Program-made: the position numbers and the translations under genes
Shown here: piece after piece, positions 1 through 7,077 of the stretch
Numbering within the stretch: position 1 is the stretch's first letter
Layout of the letters: each line of letters opens with the position of its first letter
The notes under the pieces: generated by a model
Seen by the model: only the letters and a program-made list of their open reading frames with translations
Databases searched by the model: none
What the model was told of the DNA's origin: nothing
Origin: an uncultured Ruminococcus sp.
GTDB taxonomy: Bacteria > Bacillota_A > Clostridia > Oscillospirales > Acutalibacteraceae
Length of the DNA: 10,745 bases
Assembly (NCBI GenBank): GCA_902798605.1
Contig: CADBXH010000063.1
Location: 1 to 10,745 of the forward strand
Reading direction: 5' to 3'

Positions 1-35
1 TTGGTTTGTTCCACTACATAAGGTACCAGTGCCAT
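1..35 (-). CDS. clpP: ATP-dependent Clp protease proteolytic subunit, 5' end only
   Basis: Only the start codon and the next ten complete codons are inside the window; they read MALVPYVVEQT. This closely matches the highly conserved N-terminus of ClpP (family form M-x-L-VPYV-x-EQT), the serine protease that forms the tetradecameric chamber working with ClpX or ClpA/ClpC. An AGAAAGG ribosome binding site lies at 46-52, ten bases before the ATG. The gene follows tig by 52 bases with no terminator visible between them, matching the common tig-clpP(-clpX) arrangement, so it is probably co-transcribed with tig. The catalytic Ser-His-Asp residues are all outside the window. The call rests on eleven residues plus context, but both agree. 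Confidence 0.88.
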   Translation of the reverse strand, partial: MALVPYVVEQT

Positions 36-87
36 AAAATCAAAACCTTTCTAATTTATAATTGACTGAACAGGCTGTAATATTCAA

Positions 88-1374
88 TTATTTGATTACA
101 GCGCTGTTCTTTACGATATCAAGAGCCTTCTGCACCTTGATATCCTCGGTAAGAGAATCTGCGGGGATAGCTGCCTTTACCTGAGCAACGTCCATCTTGT
201 ACGCCTCAGCCATCTTGGAGTACTCATCCTCAACGTCAGCGTCAGTAACTTCAACGTTCTCCTTAGCGGCAATCGCCTGCAAAGCGAGCCTGAGCTTGAC
301 CTTCTTCTCTGCCTCTTCCCTGTACATCTCTCTTACAGTGCTTTCTTCCATACCCATATATTGCATATAGGTCTTCATATCAATATTCATACCCTGCTGA
401 CGGAGACGCATCTCAAAATCTCTCATCATTTCGTTAACCTGATTCTCGTACATAGCCTCGGGGATGTCGCCCTGAGCAAGGTCAATGAGCTTTGTAGCGA
501 TCTGATCGTCGATATCCTTTTGAGCCTCGTCCTTTAAGCGGCCCTCGATCTCAGTCTTGAGCTCCTCCTTGTACTCGTCAAGAGTATCCTTGTCTGATAC
601 GTCCTTAACAAAATCGTCGTCAACCTTGGGAAGCTCCTTTTCCTTGAGCTCGTGAAGCTTGATCTTGAACTCGGCTTCCTTGCCCTTGAGGTTCTCAGCC
701 TGATAATCATCGGGGAAGTTTACGGTAATGGTGAACTCCTCGCCGACCTCGTGACCTTCAACCTGCTCCTCAAAGCCGGGGATAAAGTTGCCCGAGCCGA
801 GCGCGAGGCTATAGCCTTCTGCCTTGCCGCCCTCAAAAGCTTCGCCGTCAACAAAGCCCTCAAAGTCGATCACTGCTGTATCGCCCTTCTTAGCGGCTCT
901 GCCCTCGACCTCAACAAGTCTTGAGTTGCGCTCTCTTACCTTGTTGATCTCCTCGTCAACGAGCTCGTCTGTGACCTCGGTTGACTTCTTCTCGATCTCA
1001 AAGCCCTTGTATCCGTCGATATCGAGCGTAGGCTCAACTACGATAACTGTCTTGAATGTAAAGCCGTCCTTGCCTGCTTCAATAGCTTCAAGCGAGTTAA
1101 CGGCAACGATCTTTAAGTCCTTCTCCTTAGCGGCCTCATAAAGAGCGTCGGGATAACAATCCTGCATAGCGTCCTCATAAAAGACCTCCGAGCCGTACAT
1201 CTTCTCGATGATCCTTCTGGGAGCCTTACCCTTTCTAAAGCCCTGGATATTGATATTTTTAACCTGCTTTTTGTAAACTGTATTTACGGCGCGCTCAAAT
1301 GTTTCGCCGTCAACCTCTACTGTTAATTCGTAGGTATTTGCCTCTTCCTTCTTTGTACATTCCTTAAGTGCCAT
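88..1374 (-). CDS. tig: Trigger factor, ribosome-associated chaperone and peptidyl-prolyl isomerase
   Basis: Encodes a 428-residue protein of normal length for trigger factor, which binds nascent chains at the ribosome exit tunnel in the cytoplasm. The N-terminal ribosome-binding domain carries the signature GFRKGKAP at about residues 45-52. An FKBP-like isomerase domain follows at about 164-245 (starts near KKGDTAVIDFEG, contains LGSGNFIPGFEEQ). A helical C-terminal chaperone domain runs from about 250 to the end. I chose the ATG at 1374 (MALKECTKKEE) because GGAGGA lies seven bases upstream; the in-frame ATG at 1389 overlaps that ribosome binding site and is unlikely. A good promoter lies at 1409-1437, and clpP follows downstream. 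Identity is secure from domain order and signature. Confidence 0.97.
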   Translation of the reverse strand: MALKECTKKEEANTYELTVEVDGETFERAVNTVYKKQVKNINIQGFRKGKAPRRIIEKMYGSEVFYEDAMQDCYPDALYEAAKEKDLKIVAVNSLEAIEAGKDGFTFKTVIVVEPTLDIDGYKGFEIEKKSTEVTDELVDEEINKVRERNSRLVEVEGRAAKKGDTAVIDFEGFVDGEAFEGGKAEGYSLALGSGNFIPGFEEQVEGHEVGEEFTITVNFPDDYQAENLKGKEAEFKIKLHELKEKELPKVDDDFVKDVSDKDTLDEYKEELKTEIEGRLKDEAQKDIDDQIATKLIDLAQGDIPEAMYENQVNEMMRDFEMRLRQQGMNIDMKTYMQYMGMEESTVREMYREEAEKKVKLRLALQAIAAKENVEVTDADVEDEYSKMAEAYKMDVAQVKAAIPADSLTEDIKVQKALDIVKNSAVIK

Positions 1375-1408
1375 TTTGAATTCCTCCATTTTTTAATTCA
1401 ATTGATTT

Positions 1409-1437
1409 ATTATAACACAATACTTAGTATAAATCAA
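1409..1437 (-). promoter_or_regulatory. Sigma-A-type promoter of tig
   Basis: Reading the minus strand, TTGATT (1432-1437) is followed after 17 bases by TATAAT (1409-1414). A TG one base before the -10 makes it an extended -10 element (TGTTATAAT). Transcription would start near 1402, giving a leader of about 28 bases. The promoter begins directly after the stop codon of the upstream phosphoesterase gene, and no terminator is visible in between, so read-through from thrC is possible. An 11-base palindrome, ATACT-T-AGTAT, lies at 1420-1430 in the spacer. Confidence 0.8.
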
Positions 1438-1440
1438 GCT

Positions 1441-2130
1441 TTATCGTACTAATACAGGCGTAAATTGTACTCTGTCGCAGGATATCAATTTGAAATCTAT
1501 CCCTTTATACTCGCCCTCAAAAGCGAGCTTGAAGTTTTGCCTGCCGTGGATATGTCCGTAATAGCATTTTTTTATGCCGTATTCAACGAGCACATCCATT
1601 ATCTCTTTACATTCTATGCCGCGGTAATACGGCGGATAATGCAAAAATACAATCGGCTCTTTTCCGGTTTCAAGCGCTGAGTCAATCGACATTCTAAGCC
1701 TGCCGACCTCACGATTGAGCACCTTGATATCCTCGGGCGTATCGTTTTCCAAAAACCAGCCGCGGGTTCCGCATATCGCGTAATCGCCGCAGGTGTAGGA
1801 ATTGTTGAACAAAATCGAGATAGTGTTCAGTTCATATTCCTCGAGCAGCTTTTCGATTTTACTCTTTGTTCCCCACCAGTAATCGTGGTTACCTTTCAGA
1901 AAAATCTTTTTTCCCGGCAAGCTGTTTATGAACTTAAAATCCGTCACGGTCTCTTCAAGCTTCATTGCCCAGGAAATATCTCCGGCGATAACAACGGTAT
2001 CGTCATCGGTAACAAGCTTGCGCCAGTTTTCCTCGAGCCGTTCGACATAATCGTTCCAGCCCGAAAAAACGTCCATCGGCTTATCTTCACCGAGCGACAG
2101 GTGAAGATCGGCTATCGCGAACAGCGACAT
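1441..2130 (-). CDS. Calcineurin-like metallophosphoesterase of unknown substrate
   Basis: Encodes 229 residues with the full set of dinuclear-metal phosphoesterase motifs: DLH at residues 8-10, GD at 50-51, GNHD at 80-83, FLHYPP around His164 and GHIHG at 192-196. These are the metal ligands and catalytic histidine of the calcineurin-like fold, so an active hydrolase is expected. It resembles the small predicted phosphohydrolases of the COG1768 type, whose natural substrate I do not know. No signal peptide or membrane segment is evident, so it should be cytoplasmic. Its ATG overlaps the thrC stop codon (TAATG) and there is no good ribosome binding site of its own, which suggests translational coupling to thrC. 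A link to threonine metabolism is only suggested by this pairing. Family call strong, function unknown. Confidence 0.88.
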   Translation of the reverse strand: MSLFAIADLHLSLGEDKPMDVFSGWNDYVERLEENWRKLVTDDDTVVIAGDISWAMKLEETVTDFKFINSLPGKKIFLKGNHDYWWGTKSKIEKLLEEYELNTISILFNNSYTCGDYAICGTRGWFLENDTPEDIKVLNREVGRLRMSIDSALETGKEPIVFLHYPPYYRGIECKEIMDVLVEYGIKKCYYGHIHGRQNFKLAFEGEYKGIDFKLISCDRVQFTPVLVR

Positions 2131-3638
2131 TATTCTATGTTCAGCGCACCGAGGACGTACTGAGGCATTGAATCCACCTCGGTAACGTCATTAAAGCGCG
2201 CGGTCTTGTTCTTAAGACCAGCAAGCGGAGCGGGGACTGCGGTTTTTGTAATATCATTGAGCTTATCGACCATATCGAACTCAGTCTCGGGAAGCTCGCA
2301 GTCGGGAGCAACAGCCTCTAAAACAGCCTTAGAGAACTTGTAAGGGCTTGCGGTCGAGGCGATAACAGCGGGAGTTTCGTCGCCTGTCTGCTCAACATAC
2401 TGCTCATACACGTTGACCGCAACAGCTGTATGAGTATCACAGAGGTAGTTATCTTCGTCAAACAGGCGCTTGATCGTTGCCTTTGTCTGCTCGTCATCAC
2501 AGCATCCGCCGAAGAATTTATCCTTGATTACAGCCTTGACCTCGGGATCAACTTCATATTTACCCTCTGTTTTAAGAGCATTCATCCACGCTCTTGTAGT
2601 TGTGTCGCTGTCACCGCAGAGCTTGTAAAGAAGTCTTTCGAGGTTGCTGGACACAAGAATATCCATCGAGGGTGAAATAGTTGTATAGAAATGTCTGTTC
2701 TTATCATATACGCCTGTGTTGATAAAGTCCGTGAGGACATTATTAGAGTTAGAGGCACAGATGAATTTATTAACCGGAAGTCCCATGAGGCTCGCGTAGT
2801 AAGACGCGAGGATATTACCGAAGTTACCTGTGGGAACAACCACGTTGATTTTGTCTCCAAAGCTGATTTTGCCTTCGTTCACGAGGTCGCAGTAAGCCGA
2901 GATATAGTAAACTATCTGAGGAAGAAGTCTGCCCCAGTTGATCGAGTTGGCCGATGAGAAGAGCATATCGTTCTGCGCGAGCTTTTCGGAGATCTCGGGA
3001 GTCGTAAATATCTTCTTAACACCCGTTTGAGCGTCGTCAAAGTTACCCTTGATAGCGCAGACTTTTACATTTTTACCCTCTTGGGTATTCATCTGGTGCT
3101 TCTGCATCGGGCTGACGCCGTCAACAGGATAAAAAACGATGATGTTGGTGTGCTCAACGTCCTTAAAGCCTTCAAGCGCAGCCTTGCCTGTATCGCCTGA
3201 GGTCGCGACAAGGATAACTGCGTCCTTGCCGTCATATGTCTTTTTTAAGGACTTTGTAAGGAAATGCGGCAGAATTTGGAGCGCCATATCCTTAAACGCG
3301 CAGGTAGGTCCGTGCCAAAGCTCAAGGATATTGAGCTCATTGCCGTTAAGCTTTGTATAAGCCATCGGAGCAGGATTATCCGAGCCGAACTTTGCCGAAG
3401 TATAGGCGTTATCTACGCAATCGTCGATCTCTTCCTTTGTAAAATCGGTCAGGAAATCGGTGAAAACCCTCTTAGCTCTGTCCTTGTAATCAAGAGCTAA
3501 AAGAGCACTAAAATCCTCATCCGAGTATTTCGGGAACTCCTGCGGAACAAATAGTCCGCCGTCCTTAGAAATGCCCTGAGCGATAGCCTGAGCAGCCGAG
3601 ACGACTTCGTTTTTGTTCTGTGTGCTGTTATATAACAT
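2130..3638 (-). CDS. thrC: Threonine synthase
   Basis: A 502-residue PLP enzyme converting O-phospho-homoserine to threonine, the last step of threonine biosynthesis. The N-terminus (MLYNSTQNK, then GISKDGGLFVP at about 22-32) is typical of the long threonine synthase form. The PLP lysine is K116 in HGPTCAFKD, and the cofactor phosphate loop is seen as SGDTGKAA at about 147-154. I chose the ATG at 3638 because AAAGG (3648-3652) is nine bases upstream; two further ATGs at 3644 and 3647 are in frame but abut this site. The ORF has its own promoter at 3684-3712. The stop overlaps the start of the phosphoesterase gene by one base. The roughly 39-base leader shows no attenuator, T-box or riboswitch. 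Confidence 0.96.
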   Translation of the reverse strand: MLYNSTQNKNEVVSAAQAIAQGISKDGGLFVPQEFPKYSDEDFSALLALDYKDRAKRVFTDFLTDFTKEEIDDCVDNAYTSAKFGSDNPAPMAYTKLNGNELNILELWHGPTCAFKDMALQILPHFLTKSLKKTYDGKDAVILVATSGDTGKAALEGFKDVEHTNIIVFYPVDGVSPMQKHQMNTQEGKNVKVCAIKGNFDDAQTGVKKIFTTPEISEKLAQNDMLFSSANSINWGRLLPQIVYYISAYCDLVNEGKISFGDKINVVVPTGNFGNILASYYASLMGLPVNKFICASNSNNVLTDFINTGVYDKNRHFYTTISPSMDILVSSNLERLLYKLCGDSDTTTRAWMNALKTEGKYEVDPEVKAVIKDKFFGGCCDDEQTKATIKRLFDEDNYLCDTHTAVAVNVYEQYVEQTGDETPAVIASTASPYKFSKAVLEAVAPDCELPETEFDMVDKLNDITKTAVPAPLAGLKNKTARFNDVTEVDSMPQYVLGALNIE

Positions 3639-3683
3639 AAACATCATCCTTTCTATGATCCTCTTCTATGCATTGAACACTTA

Positions 3684-3712
3684 ATTTTACTATAAAATTC
3701 GCTGATTGTCAA
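3684..3712 (-). promoter_or_regulatory. Sigma-A-type promoter of thrC
   Basis: On the minus strand a consensus -35 TTGACA (3707-3712) is followed after 17 bases by TAAAAT (3684-3689). A start near 3677 gives a short leader of about 39 bases before the thrC ATG. The promoter is 44 bases beyond the yraN stop and marks a new transcription unit, thrC plus the phosphoesterase gene. Confidence 0.82.
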
Positions 3713-3736
3713 AGATTTCACAGAATATAACAAGAA

Positions 3737-3754
3737 TTGCTTTTATCAGAGCAA
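3737..3754 (-). terminator. Possible weak terminator after yraN
   Basis: Just after the yraN stop, TTGCT and AGCAA arms of 5 bp enclose an 8-base loop, followed on the minus strand by a U-rich but interrupted tail (TTCTTGTTATATT). The stem is short, so this is at best a weak intrinsic terminator. Position between two transcription units is the main support. Confidence 0.3.
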
Positions 3755-3755
3755 A

Positions 3756-4148
3756 TCAATAATAAATCCCGCTGTTTTCCGCGTCAAAAGCGTTATTTAT
3801 ATAGTTGATCCTGTCGAGCATTAAACTCTCTTTATCAACAAAAACCTCGCAAATATCAAATCGGCAATTCGTTTCAAGTCTTTTTTCTATAAGATATGCC
3901 GACGCGGTACGGATTATTTTTGCTTGCTTTCTGTAATCCACCGCTTCATACGGCTGAGTAATCGTGTTGCAGTGACGGGTCTTGACCTCTACAAAGCAAA
4001 GCATATCGCCTTTTCGGGCGATTATATCGATTTCTCCGTAGTTTTTGCGGTAATTCCGCGCCAAAATTTTATATCCGTGTTTTTTGAGATATGAGGCGGC
4101 GTAATCTTCACCAATATCCCCTATCTTTTTTGTGGTATGTTTCCTCAT
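3756..4148 (-). CDS. yraN: YraN/UPF0102 family nuclease-like protein
   Basis: Encodes 130 residues, normal for the UPF0102 family. The family has a restriction-endonuclease-like (PD-(D/E)xK) fold; the core residues are visible as GEID (about 38-41) and FVEVKTR (about 52-58), giving E39/D41, E54 and K56, with a conserved N-terminal GEDYAASYL segment. An endonuclease-type role in DNA or Holliday-junction metabolism has been suggested for the family, but the function is not settled. I chose the ATG at 4148 because it overlaps the rnhB stop as ATGA and the family starts a few residues before the G-x-x-GE motif. The longer frame opening at 4193 would lie inside rnhB. The rnhB-yraN pairing is common in bacteria. 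Family call firm, activity inferred. Confidence 0.9.
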   Translation of the reverse strand: MRKHTTKKIGDIGEDYAASYLKKHGYKILARNYRKNYGEIDIIARKGDMLCFVEVKTRHCNTITQPYEAVDYRKQAKIIRTASAYLIEKRLETNCRFDICEVFVDKESLMLDRINYINNAFDAENSGIYY

Positions 4149-4747
4149 TTGTTCAGTATCTTCTTCAAAAAGCTGAGTCTGTGGTACGGGCACGGACCGT
4201 ATTTTTTTATCGCCTCAACGTGAGCCTTTGTGCCGTAGCCCTTGTGCTTGTCAAAAAGGTATTCGGGATATTCCTCAGCGTACTTATACAGCAGCCTGTC
4301 CCTGGAAACCTTTGCCAAAATCGACGCGCACGCGATAGACATCGACTTTGCGTCGCCTTTGACGATGAACTCGCTGTCAATTGACAAATCAGGTAGGCGG
4401 TTACCGTCTATCATAGCGTAATCCGCCTTAATATCAAGTCCCTCAACAGCCCTTTTCATCGCGAGCATCGTTGCGTTAAGAATATTTACCTCCTCAATCT
4501 CCTCAACGCTCGCGAACGCTATCGAATACGATAACGCCTGTTCCTTGAGAACGTCAAACAAAGCCTCTCTCTTTTTTTCGCTGAGCTTTTTTGAGTCGTT
4601 CACACCCTCGATGACAGTATTCTCTGGCAGTATCACAGCCGCCGCACAGACGGGGCCCGCAAGCGGTCCTCTGCCGGCTTCATCAACTCCGCAGACCGCC
4701 TTATATCCTTTAGCAATAGCTTCTTTTTCGTATTCTAACCAATCCAT
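4145..4747 (-). CDS. rnhB: Ribonuclease HII
   Basis: Encodes 200 residues, a standard length. The enzyme cuts the RNA strand of RNA/DNA hybrids and removes single ribonucleotides misincorporated into DNA. The DEDD-type catalytic set is visible: D22 and E23 in [14 protein letters not shown]114 in MIDGN, and D132 in [13 protein letters not shown]. The following ILAKVSRDR segment is also characteristic. The ATG at 4747 overlaps the rbgA stop (TAATG), and CGGAG sits eight bases upstream, inside rbgA. The 3' end overlaps yraN by four bases (ATGA). Together with rbgA and yraN it forms a tightly coupled run that is well conserved in Firmicutes. Confidence 0.97.
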   Translation of the reverse strand: MDWLEYEKEAIAKGYKAVCGVDEAGRGPLAGPVCAAAVILPENTVIEGVNDSKKLSEKKREALFDVLKEQALSYSIAFASVEEIEEVNILNATMLAMKRAVEGLDIKADYAMIDGNRLPDLSIDSEFIVKGDAKSMSIACASILAKVSRDRLLYKYAEEYPEYLFDKHKGYGTKAHVEAIKKYGPCPYHRLSFLKKILNK

Positions 4748-5622
4748 TATCTATCTCCGTTAGGCATTTCTACCGTTATCCTGCCAAGCTTTGCGGCTCT
4801 GAATTCATCAAGCAGCATTATTGCTGCGCGTTCCGTGTCGATCTCTCCACCCGACACAAGCATTCCTCTCTTTTTACCGATGATCCTTAACAGCTCGTAT
4901 GAATCGATGTTATCTAAATCCATATCTTCAAGCTTGAACCGGGCGATAAACTCGGCGGGCTTCAGCTTTTTAAGGAAATCAAGTAATCTGACCGCCAACA
5001 GCTCAACATCTATCACCTGATCCTTTACAGCGCCGGTGAACGCCAAATGCTCGCCGACGATTTGGTCATCAAACTTAGGCCACAACACACCGGGAGTGTC
5101 GAGCATCTCGAGGTTATTGCTGATAGTAAACCACTGGTTGCCTCTTGTGACTCCCGGACGATCCTCGACCTTTGCCCTGTTTTGCCTTGAAATCTTATTA
5201 ATAAACGAGGATTTGCCGACATTCGGTATACCGACAATCATTATCCTCATCATCGGGTTTCTCATTCCCTTTGATTTCAGCCTGTTGATTTTCTCGCTCA
5301 GTACGGTATTGACTGCCTGCGGGAACTTGTTAAGTCCCTTTCCGCTTTTACAGTCTACGGCGATCGCTGTAATTCCCTGCTTTGCAAAGTGATCTATCCA
5401 CATTTTTGTAGCTGTGCGGTTCGCCATATCGCATTTATTGAGCAAGATCACCCTCGGCTTGCTTTGGATTATCCCATTGAGATCGGGATTACGGCTGCTT
5501 ATAGGTATCCTCGCGTCAATTATCTCCGCAACAGCATCAACTAACTTTAAATTTGCCTGTATCTGACGCTTGGTTTTGGTCATATGACCCGGGAACCACT
5601 GTATGTTTTGCATTTCACTCAT
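4747..5622 (-). CDS. rbgA: Ribosome biogenesis GTPase RbgA (YlqF)
   Basis: A 291-residue circularly permuted GTPase required in Bacillus for late assembly of the 50S subunit. The GTPase motifs appear in the permuted order: G4 NKCD (62-65), a G5-like CKSGKG (91-96), G1 GIPNVGKSS (131-139), G2 in RPGVTRG (155-161) and G3 DTPG (175-178). The N-terminal NIQWFPGHM (6-14) is diagnostic of RbgA. A C-terminal RNA-binding region follows from about 200. I chose the ATG at 5622 because GAGG lies six bases upstream; the frame stays open to an ATG at 5643 but the extra residues are not family-like and overlap the ribosome binding site. A terminator-like hairpin lies just upstream at 5653-5685, so expression may depend on read-through from lepB or on an unseen promoter. 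Confidence 0.96.
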   Translation of the reverse strand: MSEMQNIQWFPGHMTKTKRQIQANLKLVDAVAEIIDARIPISSRNPDLNGIIQSKPRVILLNKCDMANRTATKMWIDHFAKQGITAIAVDCKSGKGLNKFPQAVNTVLSEKINRLKSKGMRNPMMRIMIVGIPNVGKSSFINKISRQNRAKVEDRPGVTRGNQWFTISNNLEMLDTPGVLWPKFDDQIVGEHLAFTGAVKDQVIDVELLAVRLLDFLKKLKPAEFIARFKLEDMDLDNIDSYELLRIIGKKRGMLVSGGEIDTERAAIMLLDEFRAAKLGRITVEMPNGDR

Positions 5623-5652
5623 ATTTTTCCTCATATTCATCAATTAAAGAAT

Positions 5653-5685
5653 AAAGCCTATTTCAAAAAGAATGAAACAGGCTTT
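5653..5685 (-). terminator. Terminator-like hairpin between lepB and rbgA
   Basis: On the minus strand the arms AAAGCCUGUUUC and GAAAUAGGCUUU form a 12-bp stem with one G-U pair, followed by AUUCUUUAAUU. The wobble exists only in the minus-strand RNA (it is a C/A mismatch in the other), which supports function in that direction. The U tract is broken, so termination is probably partial, consistent with rbgA lying only about 30 bases downstream. Confidence 0.6.
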
Positions 5686-5698
5686 GCGTATATGTCTT

Positions 5699-6442
5699 TT
5701 AATATAGATATCCGAAATGGTCAAACGGGAAAGCAACTACCTGAGCCTTGCCGATAACATCCTTAACATCTATAAGACCGATGTCGGAGCTGCGGCTGTC
5801 AAGGGAAACCTGACGGTTATCACCCATTACAAAGAGTTTTCCCTCGGGAATAACTTCGGGAATATCATAATCGCAGTAGCTGCCGGAGAAAGTCGTTCCC
5901 TTTATGTACGGCTCGTCAATAACAACACCGTCAACAATAATACGATTATTCTCCGTATCGAGCTTTAAGGTTTGACCTTCTTTAGCTATAACACGTTTGA
6001 TGATAGGCTTAGGATACTTTTCGCCGTGAGAAATAACAATTATATCGTTATTATTGGGCTGATAAAACAGATTTGTAACAATAACCTTGTCTTTTGTCTG
6101 AAGAGTATCGTTCATTGAAGTACCGTCAACGTCAACAAGTCTGAAAACAAACGTCAGGCATATTACAACAATGGCGATCGCAAAGACAATGCAGCGGATC
6201 CAGTCATAAACGCTTGCAACACCGCCGTCCTGTTTTGCGGCTACAAAATAGTTTTTACCATCCTTTGTCTTCTTAGGCTCTTCTTCAACCGGTTTCTCGA
6301 CCTCTTCAGACTTATAAATATAATAATCGTCATCGTCCGATTTCTTGCTGCGCTTCTTATCCTTATCAAGATACATCTCGGGATTGATATCTAGAGCAAG
6401 GTCATAATCGCGGTCATAATCTTTGTTATCGTTGCTACTCAA
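5699..6442 (-). CDS. lepB: Signal peptidase I with a long charged cytoplasmic N-terminus
   Basis: Encodes about 247 residues. It is a membrane serine protease that removes signal peptides from exported proteins. A single transmembrane segment lies at about 82-101 and is followed directly by the catalytic domain: nucleophile Ser109 in DGTSMNDTL, general-base Lys149 in IIKRVIAKEGQ, and the conserved GDNR...DSR box at about 207-217. The first 80 or so residues are unusually long and very rich in Asp, Glu and Lys. I favour the TTG at 6442 as start because AGGTGATC, an excellent match to the 16S 3' end, lies at 6446-6453, five bases before it counted from AGGTGA. The upstream in-frame GTG at 6451 is part of that site. 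The gene sits between rplS and rbgA, a usual Firmicute position. Confidence 0.95.
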   Translation of the reverse strand: MSSNDNKDYDRDYDLALDINPEMYLDKDKKRSKKSDDDDYYIYKSEEVEKPVEEEPKKTKDGKNYFVAAKQDGGVASVYDWIRCIVFAIAIVVICLTFVFRLVDVDGTSMNDTLQTKDKVIVTNLFYQPNNNDIIVISHGEKYPKPIIKRVIAKEGQTLKLDTENNRIIVDGVVIDEPYIKGTTFSGSYCDYDIPEVIPEGKLFVMGDNRQVSLDSRSSDIGLIDVKDVIGKAQVVAFPFDHFGYLY

Positions 6443-6445
6443 CTC

Positions 6446-6453
6446 GATCACCT
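6446..6453 (-). promoter_or_regulatory. Ribosome binding site that sets the lepB start at TTG
   Basis: The minus strand reads AGGTGATC, fully complementary to the 16S rRNA anti-Shine-Dalgarno region. A GTG is embedded in this site, and the TTG five bases after AGGTGA is at ideal spacing. This makes TTG at 6442 the probable start rather than the GTG at 6451. Confidence 0.65.
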
Positions 6454-6465
6454 GCTTTACTATAC

Positions 6466-6497
6466 AAAAAAGGGAACTTTAAGCAAGTCCCCTTTTT
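6466..6497 (-). terminator. Strong intrinsic terminator after rplS
   Basis: The minus strand reads AAAAAGGGGACTT, a five-base loop GCTTA, then AAGTTCCC and six T residues. This forms a 13-bp stem with one G-U pair and a clean U tail, 33 bases beyond the rplS stop. It should end most rplS transcripts. The + strand copy also ends in five T residues, but no gene points that way. Confidence 0.88.
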
Positions 6498-6530
6498 AAT
6501 ATTGAGAATTCACTTACAAAATCCGAGTTA

Positions 6531-6878
6531 TTACTTACGAATCTGTTCCTTAACCTTAGCAGCCTTACCAACTCTGTCACGCAGATAGTAGAGCTTGCTT
6601 CTGCGAACCTTACCGTAACGAACAATCTTGATGTCCTTTACGTTGGGTGAATGAAGCGGGAATACTCTTTCTACTCCAACACCGTAAGCTACGCGTCTAA
6701 CGGTAAATGTCTCGGCAACACCGCTGCCTCTCTTGGCAATTACAGTGCCCTCGAACATCTGAATTCTTTCTCTGTTACCTTCACGAATGTTTACTGATAC
6801 TCTGATAGTATCACCGATGCCGAACTCGGGAGCATTTTCTTTTACCGAATCGGCAGCAATTGTTTTTAGTGCGTCCAT
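6531..6878 (-). CDS. rplS: 50S ribosomal protein L19
   Basis: Encodes 115 residues, the usual size for L19, which sits at the 30S-50S interface of the ribosome. Recognisable family segments include [22 protein letters not shown] (about 19-40), [12 protein letters not shown] (about 43-54), ERVFPLHSP (about 70-78) and the basic tail [10 protein letters not shown]. An AGGAGG ribosome binding site lies six bases or so before the ATG. In many Firmicutes rplS follows rimM and trmD; here it follows rluD and has its own promoter, structured leader and terminator, so it looks largely monocistronic. Confidence 0.98.
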   Translation of the reverse strand: MDALKTIAADSVKENAPEFGIGDTIRVSVNIREGNRERIQMFEGTVIAKRGSGVAETFTVRRVAYGVGVERVFPLHSPNVKDIKIVRYGKVRRSKLYYLRDRVGKAAKVKEQIRK

Positions 6879-6932
6879 TTTTATCCTCCTAATTTTTACC
6901 CAACATTCATACGAAAATCGCAGCGGACTATC

Positions 6933-6990
6933 GGTTCTTAAATGACGGCTTTGCCGTTATTTGAGCCACGTCGCGAGTCACGACGGAACC
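6933..6990 (-). ncRNA. Branched RNA structure in the rplS leader, candidate L19 autoregulatory element
   Basis: Within the predicted leader of rplS the minus-strand RNA can fold into a three-way junction. A closing helix pairs GGUUC (6986-6990) with GAACC (6933-6937). Inside are a CGUCG/CGACG hairpin with a 7-base loop (6969-6985) and a hairpin AAUAACGGC-AAA-GCCGUCAUU with one A/C mismatch (6941-6961). Its position, between a strong promoter and an L19 gene, is where ribosomal protein leaders occur in Firmicutes. I cannot confirm it matches the Rfam L19 leader (RF00556); it may be a lineage-specific form. There is no U tract after it, so translational control or RNA stability is more likely than attenuation. 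Confidence 0.5.
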
Positions 6991-7002
6991 AAATGCCTAA
7001 AT

Positions 7003-7050
7003 ATTATACCATAAAGGAATTAATATTTCAAGCCCTTTTTTTATTTTTTT
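7003..7050 (-). promoter_or_regulatory. Strong promoter of rplS with upstream A-tract
   Basis: On the minus strand TTGAAA (7026-7031) is followed after 17 bases by TATAAT (7003-7008), and TGG before the -10 gives an extended -10. An A-rich run, seven A, a T, seven A (7036-7050), sits directly upstream of the -35, where an UP element would contact the RNA polymerase alpha subunit. Transcription would start near 6996, giving a leader of about 118 bases. This is the strongest-looking promoter in the window, as expected for a ribosomal protein gene. Confidence 0.87.
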
Positions 7051-7077
7051 GGTTTTATATAAAATGCCGCTTTACAA

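Noticed and set aside
3639..3683. Attenuator, T-box or riboswitch ahead of thrC
   Set aside because: The leader is only about 39 bases and has no stable stem, T-box motif or Thr-rich leader peptide.
4149..4193. Longer yraN start adding 15 residues
   Set aside because: The extra codons lie inside rnhB in another frame and do not look like the family. The ATG at 4148 overlapping the rnhB stop is the natural start.
7053..7064. Palindrome TTTTATATAAAA upstream of the rplS promoter
   Set aside because: It is A/T-only in an A/T-rich gap, and such palindromes arise easily by chance. It has no clear link to the promoter geometry.
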